From the NCBI RefSeq assembly GCF_026672275.1, contig NZ_JANQCD010000013.1, positions 59,044 through 123,043 on the forward strand: a stretch of 64,000 bases of DNA, given 5' to 3'. The notes beneath the pieces are model-generated. The model worked only from the letters and a program-made list of their open reading frames with translations, searched no databases and had not been told where the DNA came from. Positions within the stretch are counted from its first letter, which is position 1. Each line of letters starts with the position of its first letter. Position numbers and translations under genes: made by a program. This DNA comes from Marinifilum sp. D737. Its GTDB lineage: Bacteria; Bacteroidota; Bacteroidia; Bacteroidales; Marinifilaceae. Shown piece by piece: positions 47,490 to 55,353 of the stretch.

Positions 47490-48131
47490 TTAGTTTTCAG
47501 AATTTAGTTGGAGTTTCTTTTTTCGGATTAAGATGATATTTCGCGAATAAACTATCATTCCAAATCCTTGACCGATAAACAGTACCGGATCTGTTCGATA
47601 GACTGCATAGGACAAAATCATACATGATCCGATAATGCTTATGATCCAAAATCCCAGAGGGAGACAGGATTCACCTTTCTGTTCGGAATAAATCCATTGA
47701 TAAATGAATCGGAAGGTGAAAATAATTTGTCCGGCAATTCCCCAAATCAAAAGCAAAACAGGAATGTCATCATTCTTAAATAAAAGATTTTGATGCAATT
47801 CCCAATTGAATATGATGTTTGCAATTGCAAAAAGCGGAGTACCAAGAGCCAGAATTTGCGTTACTAAAGGCAATTTTTTCCAGCGTTTTTGTAACTGTAG
47901 GTTACGGATATATATGGTATATGCAATGATTTGACCTAAGATGATCGCAAAATCATTGCGCAGTAATCCATACACAAACAACAGCCAGGAAGCCAATATG
48001 CTCAACTGCCAGAATATTGCGGGTGAAATAGAATCACCAGCTTTCTCAGATTTTATCCATTGAACAATTAGGCGGGCCGAAAAAAGGGCTTGTGCCAGAA
48101 AGCCAATGGCGTAAATATGGTAGCTTTCCAT
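47490..48131 (-). CDS. LAB_N-domain membrane protein, internally duplicated
   Basis: A 213-residue integral membrane protein with two copies of the LAB_N (lipid-A-disaccharide synthase N-terminal) domain and no LpxB catalytic part. Repeat 1 (about 8-78) and repeat 2 (about 128-200) share the pattern R-x-I-x-Q-W-x2-S-E-x2-G-x-S and FW...S...Y...R-D...GQ...Y-x-RN. This 3+3 helix design resembles PQ-loop/SWEET transporters. The function is unknown in the family. Its place between GT2 and GT39 suggests a flippase for a polyprenyl-linked sugar. It overlaps the GT2 gene by one base. Confidence 0.85.
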   Translation of the reverse strand: MESYHIYAIGFLAQALFSARLIVQWIKSEKAGDSISPAIFWQLSILASWLLFVYGLLRNDFAIILGQIIAYTIYIRNLQLQKRWKKLPLVTQILALGTPLFAIANIIFNWELHQNLLFKNDDIPVLLLIWGIAGQIIFTFRFIYQWIYSEQKGESCLPLGFWIISIIGSCMILSYAVYRTDPVLFIGQGFGMIVYSRNIILIRKKKLQLNSEN

Positions 48132-48859
48132 TATCCCTGGTTTGAGATTTCATAATTGATGTTTCGTTTTTTCATCCAACGGTAGGCAAAACAATCTTTA
48201 AACGGACCAATCATTCGGTTGAACAAATGGTATTTTGCTTCGCCGGCAATTCGAGGAAAATGACGAACAGGAACTTGCTTCATTTCCCCGTTTTGCAACA
48301 TGATTAAGGCAGGAATAAATCGGTGCATGCCAGTAAAGAATGGGATTTTCCTGGCATATTTTGTTTGCATGATTTTTAAGGGACATCCCGTATCAATGGC
48401 TTTATCCTTGGTCATGAATCGACGAAAGTTGTTGGCTATTGTCGAGCTCATGTTTTTTATAAAACTGTCTTTTCGATCCTTTCGATAGCCAGTAACCAAT
48501 GCATAATCATTGCGGTATTCCATCAGGAAATCAAAATCGAAAGGAGTTGTCTGTAAATCGGAATCAATATAGCCTACAAATTCGGTGTCAGCATGATCAA
48601 TCCCAGCTTTAAGAGCAGCACTCAATCCCATGTTTTTGCTCAGTTGGATGTATTGAAAGCGATCGGAGCTTTTACAAATCTTTTCAATCATCATTTGACT
48701 GTAGTCAGATGATCCATCATTTACAAATAAAACCTTTGAGCGGTAGGGAGATTGGGAAAAGTAAGCGTTGAATTCCTCTTTAACTCGTGCCAGGTTACCT
48801 TCCTCGTTGTATACGGGAACAACAATGGTAAGCTCAAATTTTGGATGCGATAAATTCAT
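48131..48859 (-). CDS. Glycosyltransferase family 2 (ArnC/DPM1-like)
   Basis: A 242-residue cytoplasmic-side transferase of the dolichol/undecaprenyl-phosphate glycosyltransferase type. It has the start ELTIVVPVYNEEGNL, the nucleotide-binding FVNDGSSDYS, the metal motif YIDSDLQTTP, and RKDRKDS and GCPLKIM in the acceptor region. It lacks the C-terminal membrane helices of some relatives. It would load a sugar from a nucleotide onto polyprenyl phosphate for the GT39 enzyme. The start at 48859 (MNLSHPKFEL) is chosen. ATG 48883 or GTG 48916 would add residues of no family type. Confidence 0.87.
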   Translation of the reverse strand: MNLSHPKFELTIVVPVYNEEGNLARVKEEFNAYFSQSPYRSKVLFVNDGSSDYSQMMIEKICKSSDRFQYIQLSKNMGLSAALKAGIDHADTEFVGYIDSDLQTTPFDFDFLMEYRNDYALVTGYRKDRKDSFIKNMSSTIANNFRRFMTKDKAIDTGCPLKIMQTKYARKIPFFTGMHRFIPALIMLQNGEMKQVPVRHFPRIAGEAKYHLFNRMIGPFKDCFAYRWMKKRNINYEISNQG

Positions 48860-48931
48860 GATATGATCTGTTAGTTCTTCCATTCCAAATAAAAACATGG
48901 AACAAAAGTCCGTCACTGATCTAACAAAAAT

Positions 48932-50188
48932 CTAACAAGCTGGGAATTGAAAAGTAAAAGTATGTTTAAAATTCTTAAATGAGTAATTGATCTGCATGTT
49001 GTAATGATCGGTAATCTTCTTTACAATGGCCAAACCAATGCCTGTTGATTCTTTGCCATCACTTTCTTTATAGAATCGTTTAAATATTTGGTCTGGATTT
49101 TTAATCTTCTCCTCTCCATAATTGCTGAAAATAAGCTGATTTTTTTTAATCACAATTTCAAGATCTTTATGGTTAGGTGAGTGTTTAATGGCATTCACCA
49201 GTACATTTTGTATCCATAACAATGCCAGCCTTTTATCCATGTATACAACACAATCATTTTCAGATGTAAACTTGATATTTAGCTTGCGATCTTCAATAAT
49301 TTCCCTGTAGAAATTTATTTTATCAGAAATTATTGATTTGAGGCAAATCTTTTCTTCTTCGTTGAACTGACCATGATCAATTTTTGCAAGAAGTAGCAAT
49401 GCTTTCGTTATGCCGGACAAACGATCTGTAGAAACAAAAATTTCGCGAATAGACTGGATGGTATCGGAAGACAAATCATCTTTTGAAAAAAGAGATTCAC
49501 ATTTGGTTCTGATTACAGCTAAAGGTGTTTGAAGTTCGTGAGCTGCATTGGCAGAAAATTCTTTGGATGCTTGATAATCTTTTCCTAATCGATCAGACAT
49601 TTTGATCAAAACCCGGTTTAAATCATCAAATTCATCAACATTTGTAGTTTGGAGTTTAAGTCTTTCTTTAGAGGTAAGTGAATATGATTTTAATGTATCC
49701 AAATTGTCTTTAAAATCCTTCCAAAGGCTTTCGCTCATGTATTTGTTATAATACATCATTACTAGAAATATTGAACCAAGAAATATACTGATAATGGGAG
49801 TTATGTCGATAAATAGCTCCCAAAAACTTTCTGCAAAGTGCCTGTGAGAGATGAGGTAGTTGGTTCCATTAATTTTTTGTGAAAATTGATATTCTCTGAA
49901 TTCATCCATGGTTTGATCTTCAGGATCAAACATGATTGTGTCTTTAAATAATCCAGGAACAGAATATTGATTATCAATAATTTTAACAGAGTAATTGGGT
50001 GGTATGTCAGGAAAGTGACCATGAACTTTAATAATTTTAGCAACTTCCATTGCACCATACTGCAGTTCCTTTTGGGTATCTAATTTTACAATCTGAGAAA
50101 TAACAGAAATGATAATTAAATCAGTAATAAAAAGTACAATTAAACCATATTTGAAATAGTTTTTGTTGATTTTGGTAAGAAGTTTCAT
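48932..50188 (-). CDS. Sensor histidine kinase, second of a tandem pair
   Basis: A 418-residue kinase with two membrane helices (about 15-34 and 130-146) around a periplasmic sensor domain. His217 is the phosphoacceptor, in FSANAAHELQTPLAV, followed by an ATPase domain that ends STGIGLAIVKKIT. It is a paralogue of the kinase at 50266-51519: both have the phosphoacceptor at residue 217, start MKLL-KIN, and share whole blocks such as RLSGITKALLLLAKIDHGQFN. It lies directly after that gene and before the GT2 gene. The sensor domains differ most, so the two may respond to different signals. Confidence 0.92.
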   Translation of the reverse strand: MKLLTKINKNYFKYGLIVLFITDLIIISVISQIVKLDTQKELQYGAMEVAKIIKVHGHFPDIPPNYSVKIIDNQYSVPGLFKDTIMFDPEDQTMDEFREYQFSQKINGTNYLISHRHFAESFWELFIDITPIISIFLGSIFLVMMYYNKYMSESLWKDFKDNLDTLKSYSLTSKERLKLQTTNVDEFDDLNRVLIKMSDRLGKDYQASKEFSANAAHELQTPLAVIRTKCESLFSKDDLSSDTIQSIREIFVSTDRLSGITKALLLLAKIDHGQFNEEEKICLKSIISDKINFYREIIEDRKLNIKFTSENDCVVYMDKRLALLWIQNVLVNAIKHSPNHKDLEIVIKKNQLIFSNYGEEKIKNPDQIFKRFYKESDGKESTGIGLAIVKKITDHYNMQINYSFKNFKHTFTFQFPAC

Positions 50189-50265
50189 ATATGGAATTTT
50201 ACAATTCGTACTAGCAGTAATTAATCATTACATGAGTACAAGGTAGAATCTATTTGTTTGAAATT

Positions 50266-51519
50266 TTATTTTGGAAATCTATATTCGAAAACGTGTTTTG
50301 AATTCTTAAAATGATATTCAAACTCTATTTTATAATGATCTATTATTTTTTTTACGATTGCCAGTCCTATGCCCGAAGAACCAACTTGCTCTGATTCTTT
50401 GTAAAAGCGATTAAAGATTTGTTCTGGATTTGTTATTGCTTTTTCTCCAAAATTTGAAATGAATAAAGATCTGCTTTTTAGTTGAATAACAATTTCTTCT
50501 CCGTCGGGGGAGTATTTGATTGCATTGATAAGGATATTTTGAATCCATAGATTGGCAAGTCTTTTATCCATACTAATGATACAATTGTCAGTAGAATGGA
50601 AGTTTATTTTTAGATTTTTATCCTCCAGAATCTCCTTAAGAGATTCTATTTTTAAATCAACAAATTGATTCAGATTAATCTGCTCATTTTCATTGAATTG
50701 TCCGTGATCAATTTTAGCCAATAAAAGAAGAGCTTTGGTTATTCCTGATAACCTGTCTGCCGAGACATATATTTCATGTATGGAATTGATCGCTTTTTCA
50801 TTTAAATCCTGGTAAGAAAACAAATCCTCACACTTATTTCTAATAATGGAGAGAGGGGTTTGTAATTCATGCGCTGCATTGGCCGAAAACTCTTTGGATG
50901 CTAAGTAATCTTTTTCCAATCGATCAGACATTTTTTTGATGACCTGATTCAAATCATCAAATTCATCAATACCCGTATTGTTTAATTCCAATTGATTATT
51001 GGAACTGAAGGAATGTTCTTTTAATAAATCAACATTTTTATTAAAAGTTCCCCAAAGGATGGTATTCATTTTTTGTGTAAAAAGAAGAACGAGCACAAAA
51101 ATTAAACCCAGAACCGTAGAAATTAATGCCGTGTAAAGAGAAAAAATATCATCAAATTCCATTAGCATTTGGCGGGTGATAATTTGATAATGCTTTCCGT
51201 TTATTGATTTGAAAGTGCTTAATTCCCTGTATGGAACAAGATCATCATGTTTTGAATCATATATTACTGTATCTTTTGTTGTTTCTATGCTAATTTCAGA
51301 GAAGGAAATTTCTTCAACAATGTCAGTCGGGTAAACACTTAGAAAATTACCTTTCTGTTCGACGGTTTCGGCAATTAACTCAGCTTCCAGCAATAGTTGC
51401 TGATCTATCTCTTCCTTTAGAATGAAATTACTCATCAGAATAATTACCACATCTGCAATTAAAAATACAAGTATACCATACCTAAAATAGGTGCGGTTAA
51501 TTTTGCTAAGAAGCTTCAT
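50266..51519 (-). CDS. Sensor histidine kinase, first of a tandem pair
   Basis: A 417-residue kinase that starts two bases after the stop of the response regulator gene, so it is its likely partner. Membrane helices lie at about 14-33 and 130-148 with a periplasmic domain between. The phosphoacceptor is His217 in FSANAAHELQTPLSI, and the ATPase boxes include SSGIGLAIVKKII. Its sensor domain shares little with that of the following paralogue. Confidence 0.92.
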   Translation of the reverse strand: MKLLSKINRTYFRYGILVFLIADVVIILMSNFILKEEIDQQLLLEAELIAETVEQKGNFLSVYPTDIVEEISFSEISIETTKDTVIYDSKHDDLVPYRELSTFKSINGKHYQIITRQMLMEFDDIFSLYTALISTVLGLIFVLVLLFTQKMNTILWGTFNKNVDLLKEHSFSSNNQLELNNTGIDEFDDLNQVIKKMSDRLEKDYLASKEFSANAAHELQTPLSIIRNKCEDLFSYQDLNEKAINSIHEIYVSADRLSGITKALLLLAKIDHGQFNENEQINLNQFVDLKIESLKEILEDKNLKINFHSTDNCIISMDKRLANLWIQNILINAIKYSPDGEEIVIQLKSRSLFISNFGEKAITNPEQIFNRFYKESEQVGSSGIGLAIVKKIIDHYKIEFEYHFKNSKHVFEYRFPK

Positions 51520-51521
51520 GT

Positions 51522-52205
51522 TTAATGAATTTCAAGTTTATAGCCGAAGCCATGAACGGTTTTGATATAGTTCTCGCCAGTATGCTGTTTAAGTTTTTTT
51601 CTAAGACGGTTGATATGAGTATATATGAAATCAGAGTTGTCCATGAAAACAGAATTTTCTCCCCATACATGCTCAAACAAACTTTCCTTAGTCAAAACTC
51701 TGGTTTTGTTCTCAATAAAGTATAGCAAAAGGTTATACTCTTTTTTACTAAAGCTGACCACCTGCCCGGAAATTTTTACTTCGTTATTAAGGGGATTGAT
51801 TTCAATATCTTCAAACTGAACAGAACAAGAGTTTGCATGAAAATTTCTCCTTAGAAGGGCATTGATGCGAGCATATAATTCTGATAAATGGAATGGCTTA
51901 ACAAGGTAATCGTCTGCACCTAAATTCAATCCATCCACACGATCTTCCAGTTTGTCGCGAGCCGAAATGATGATAACACCAGTTTCATTCCAAATGGATT
52001 TGATAAATGGGATACAATTCAAGCCATCACCATCAGGCAAACCCAAATCGAGTAATACGATTGGGTAAAACTTTTTATCGAAAAGTTGTTTTCCTTCTTT
52101 TATGCTGGTGGCACAAATACATTTAAAACCTGATGAGTTTAAGAAGTCAGCAACGGTTTTTTGCAGGCTTAAATCATCTTCAATCAATAAAATCTCTTTA
52201 TCCAT
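51522..52205 (-). CDS. OmpR-family response regulator
   Basis: A 227-residue DNA-binding regulator. The receiver domain carries Asp53 in VLLDLGLPDGDG as the phosphorylation site, with the acidic pocket in LIEDD and the conserved Lys in YLVKPFHLSEL. The C-terminal winged helix contains YNLLLYFIENKTRVLTKESLFEHVWG and TVHGFGYKL. It is the first gene of the minus-strand block and probably controls the downstream envelope genes. By analogy with PmrAB-ArnT, it may respond to envelope stress. Confidence 0.94.
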   Translation of the reverse strand: MDKEILLIEDDLSLQKTVADFLNSSGFKCICATSIKEGKQLFDKKFYPIVLLDLGLPDGDGLNCIPFIKSIWNETGVIIISARDKLEDRVDGLNLGADDYLVKPFHLSELYARINALLRRNFHANSCSVQFEDIEINPLNNEVKISGQVVSFSKKEYNLLLYFIENKTRVLTKESLFEHVWGENSVFMDNSDFIYTHINRLRKKLKQHTGENYIKTVHGFGYKLEIH

Positions 52206-52271
52206 GGGAACTGAAATTAAGAAATGGGGTCGTTACATTGCAAATAAACGTGAATTTGCTCTAAATCTTGC

Positions 52272-53354
52272 CTATTTCATAAACAGATTGGCAATTTCAT
52301 GACTGAAGTTAAGGAATCTTACATTAGAAAGATTGGTTAAAACCACTACACAGACTTCTTCTTTAGGATAAATGATCATATGCGTGGTTGCTCCGATTGA
52401 TCCCCCTGAATGACCATAGTAATAATGTCCTTTATGATCTGTTCCACTTGCCCAGCCAATTCCATACTCGGTTAGGTTTCCTTTTGTTGTTTTCTGGGAA
52501 CGGGTCAACTCATCAATCTGCTTTTGACTTAGGTATCCTGTTTTGCAATGCGCTTTGGCAAATCGCATGATATCTTCCGATGTAGACAAAAAGCCTCCAC
52601 CTGCCCATTTAATGCTATTGTCAACAAACGGACCATTTACGATTCGATTATCCCTGGTTCTTTGATAAAATCCTGTACGATTGACAATGATACTATCAGT
52701 ATGATCGGCAATCGTATTGTTCATTTCCAATGGATTAAAAACATGCTTTTGCATGTAGGTAAGAAACTCTTCTCCCGAAGCTTTCTCAACAATTCGACTC
52801 AACAAGTTCCAGCCATAACTTGAATAGTGGAACTCTTTACCAGGATAAGAGATCAAAGAATCATTCTCGAAGATTTCAAGTGCATCATCAATGTTGTTAT
52901 AGTGTTTGGCACTTAAAAACTCATTTCCTTTGTAATGACGAATACCTGCCAAATGACCAGCTACCATTCTGCTGGTAATTTTAGCTTGTTTCTTTGGAAA
53001 GTCAGGCAAATAGTATTGAATGGATGAATCCAATTGTAGTTTGTTTTGATCCCACAATTGAATGAGAGCATCGGCACTAACAGGCTTTGAAATACTACCA
53101 ATGCGAAACTTTGTTATAGCAGGATCAACTTTAGCCTGAGATTCCAGGTTTCCATACCCAAATCCTTTGGAAAGAACATTTTTACCTTTAACCGAAACGG
53201 TAATGGCTAAGCCAGGAATTTGATTCTTCGCGATAAAGTCATTGGTAAGTTCAATGGCTTGTTCAATAGACTTGTCATACTTTGATTTTTGACTCTGGCA
53301 TGATAATGATAAAAGAACAAAAAGGCATACCAGTAAAGATTTTGTGAAATTCAT
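52272..53354 (-). CDS. Serine hydrolase of the class C beta-lactamase / penicillin-binding family
   Basis: A 360-residue lipoprotein-like secreted enzyme (signal with LSLSC). The catalytic SxxK is S87-I-S-K90 in RIGSISKPVS. The Tyr motif is YSSYGWNLL, and the third motif is YYGHSGGSIGATTH with His in place of Lys. Members include esterases, D-aminopeptidases and carboxypeptidases, so true beta-lactamase activity should not be assumed. The start at 53354 (MNFTKSLLVC) is chosen because the longer frame would place 29 hydrophilic residues before the signal. Confidence 0.88.
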   Translation of the reverse strand: MNFTKSLLVCLFVLLSLSCQSQKSKYDKSIEQAIELTNDFIAKNQIPGLAITVSVKGKNVLSKGFGYGNLESQAKVDPAITKFRIGSISKPVSADALIQLWDQNKLQLDSSIQYYLPDFPKKQAKITSRMVAGHLAGIRHYKGNEFLSAKHYNNIDDALEIFENDSLISYPGKEFHYSSYGWNLLSRIVEKASGEEFLTYMQKHVFNPLEMNNTIADHTDSIIVNRTGFYQRTRDNRIVNGPFVDNSIKWAGGGFLSTSEDIMRFAKAHCKTGYLSQKQIDELTRSQKTTKGNLTEYGIGWASGTDHKGHYYYGHSGGSIGATTHMIIYPKEEVCVVVLTNLSNVRFLNFSHEIANLFMK

Positions 53355-53498
53355 ATGCGTTGTTTTGATGGATGATGATTTAAAATTATAAAATAATTCA
53401 AATATGATTGTATTGATTAAGCCATGTTTAGCATTTGTCAAATCATATGCTTTTGATTAATTTGCGAACTATAAAATCTATTATAAAAAGCTTTGTTG

Positions 53499-54836
53499 AT
53501 GAGTAAAATTCGCGAATATTTTGACCTGACAATGAACTTCCTGAGTAGAGGAGTATGGAACATGCGTTTGAAAGATTTATCGGGACACCGTTATTTCCTG
53601 ATCAGGCAATTGCGAATTTACCTGTTGGCAGTAAAAGGATTTTATGAAGACAAATGCCAGTTGAGAGCTTCTGCGCTTACATTTTACTCATTGCTTTCGG
53701 TAGTTCCGGTTTTGGCAATGGGATTTGGTATTGCAAAAGGATTTAATCTGGAAGCGAAGCTTGAGGCAGAGCTAAAAGCCAATTTAGCTGGTCAGCAAGA
53801 AGTATTGACTTGGTTGATAGAATTTGCCAATAAAATGCTGGAAAATACCAAGGGATCATTAATTGCAGGATTGGGATTTGTGATCTTGTTTTGGTCGGTG
53901 GTAAAGGTTTTAAGCAATATCGAGGAATCGTTTAATGATGTTTGGCGCATTAAAAAGCCAAGAACATGGGGACGAAAGTTTAGCGATTATACTGCTTTGA
54001 TGATATTTGCCCCGATTCTTTTGATCGGATCCAGTGGAGTAACCGTGGTACTAAAAACCATGATTGAACAAATCACTCAAGGAAGCGGCCTAATGGAAAC
54101 TGTAGGTCCATTTCTTACCTTCCTGATCAATTTGGCACCTTTCTTCCTGGTGTGGGTATTGTTTACGCTGCTTTATACATTCATGCCAAACACGCATGTG
54201 AAGTTTAAATCGGGATTGATTGCCGGTATTATAGCAGGAACCATCTATCAGTTGTTCCAGGTGTTGTACATCGAGTTCCAGGGAATGGTAACAACCTATA
54301 ATGCAGTCTACGGTAGTTTTGCTGCCTTGCCTTTGTTCCTAATGTGGTTGCAACTAAGTTGGCTGGTGGTGTTGTTTGGAGCTGAAATTTCCTTTGCAGA
54401 GCAAAATGTAGAGAACTACGAATACGAAGCTGAAACCACAGAGATCTCTTACGATTACAAAAGACTATTGAGTTTGTATGTTTTGAATCTCATTGTTCAA
54501 AACTTTAAACAAGATAACAAGCCATTGTGTTCTCAGGAAATATCACATCAGCTGGAAATGCCAATAAGATTGGTACGGGAGATTCTTTTTAATTTGTTAA
54601 GTGCAGGACTTATTTCGGAGTTGACCACTGACAAGGACAAACAAATGGCTTATCACCCAGCCTTTGATATTAATGAGATGACGGTTAGTAAGGTGATTGA
54701 TTTATTGGAAAAGGCAGGTTCTGACAATATCCCGGTTTTGGAAACAGAAGTCTATGCCGACCTTAAGTTAATTGTAGCAGAGTATAGAAATTCTTTTTCG
54801 GTTGAGGGAAGAGAAATTCTACTGAAAGACATTTAG
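53499..54836 (+). CDS. YihY/BrkB membrane protein with C-terminal winged-helix domain
   Basis: A 445-residue protein. Residues 40-310 or so contain the six-helix YihY (formerly ribonuclease BN) core, with CQLRASALTFYSLLSVVPVLAMGF and the conserved YGSFAALPLFLMWLQLSW region. The ribonuclease activity once claimed for this family is not accepted, and its transport role is unproven. Residues 330-445 form a cytoplasmic winged-helix-like domain (SQEISHQLEMPIRLVREIL and LLSAGLISEL) not found in the shorter E. coli form. The ATG at 53499 is used, as it gives a natural start after two TTG codons. Confidence 0.87.
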   Translation: MSKIREYFDLTMNFLSRGVWNMRLKDLSGHRYFLIRQLRIYLLAVKGFYEDKCQLRASALTFYSLLSVVPVLAMGFGIAKGFNLEAKLEAELKANLAGQQEVLTWLIEFANKMLENTKGSLIAGLGFVILFWSVVKVLSNIEESFNDVWRIKKPRTWGRKFSDYTALMIFAPILLIGSSGVTVVLKTMIEQITQGSGLMETVGPFLTFLINLAPFFLVWVLFTLLYTFMPNTHVKFKSGLIAGIIAGTIYQLFQVLYIEFQGMVTTYNAVYGSFAALPLFLMWLQLSWLVVLFGAEISFAEQNVENYEYEAETTEISYDYKRLLSLYVLNLIVQNFKQDNKPLCSQEISHQLEMPIRLVREILFNLLSAGLISELTTDKDKQMAYHPAFDINEMTVSKVIDLLEKAGSDNIPVLETEVYADLKLIVAEYRNSFSVEGREILLKDI

Positions 54837-54946
54837 ACAGTGAACAGTTAACAATGATCAATGAATAGTTATCAATTAACAATGGTCAATTAAAGGGAAT
54901 CAGTTTCCAATTAATAATTTTTGATATTTAAAATTTTAGCAAAAAT
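54837..54946. repeat. AT-rich low-complexity spacer
   Basis: Built of TTAACAATG, ATCAATGAATAG and CAATTAA-like units, much like the spacers at 18238-18316, 39318-39388 and 55190-55230. It lies between the YihY and zinc-ribbon genes. Confidence 0.5.
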
Positions 54947-55180
54947 ATGATCTTCATCTTCGGAGCCAACGATAAAGTAGTTGAAAAACAACAGCAATAC
55001 GCACAAGAGCATTGCTACAATTGTAATAATACGTCTAATTGGATATTGGAAAAGAATGCTACTTATGCCAGTTTATTCTTTATTTCAGTTTTCCCAATTA
55101 AAACCAGGTACATCTATTATTGTCCGATATGCAGGAATGGAAGACAGTTGGAGAAAGAGGAATATGAAAGAATGAAGTAA
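54947..55180 (+). CDS. Zinc-ribbon family protein
   Basis: A 77-residue protein with two CxxC pairs, HCYNCNN (about 24) and YCPICRNG (about 60), spaced as in a zinc ribbon. A hydrophobic stretch between them (ATYASLFFISVFPI) may be buried in the fold. It matches the small zinc_ribbon family of unknown function found in bacteria. It lies alone after the YihY gene. Confidence 0.8.
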   Translation: MIFIFGANDKVVEKQQQYAQEHCYNCNNTSNWILEKNATYASLFFISVFPIKTRYIYYCPICRNGRQLEKEEYERMK

Positions 55181-55353
55181 ATCAATTAATAATGAGTAAT
55201 GAACAATGAATAATAATTGTTAGAGAGGAGGGTAACTTCCATCTAATATGAACTTATTTCATCCATCGAATCGCATTAATCACTATTTTTACCAAAGTTT
55301 GAATTGACTAAGGTATCCCAAAAGCCAAATCTGAGTACCTAAATTTCAAATTA

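Noticed and set aside
52272..53354. Antibiotic resistance beta-lactamase
   Set aside because: The SxxK/Tyr/HSGG motifs define a broad serine hydrolase family. The third motif lacks the KTG of true lactamases, so resistance is not supported.
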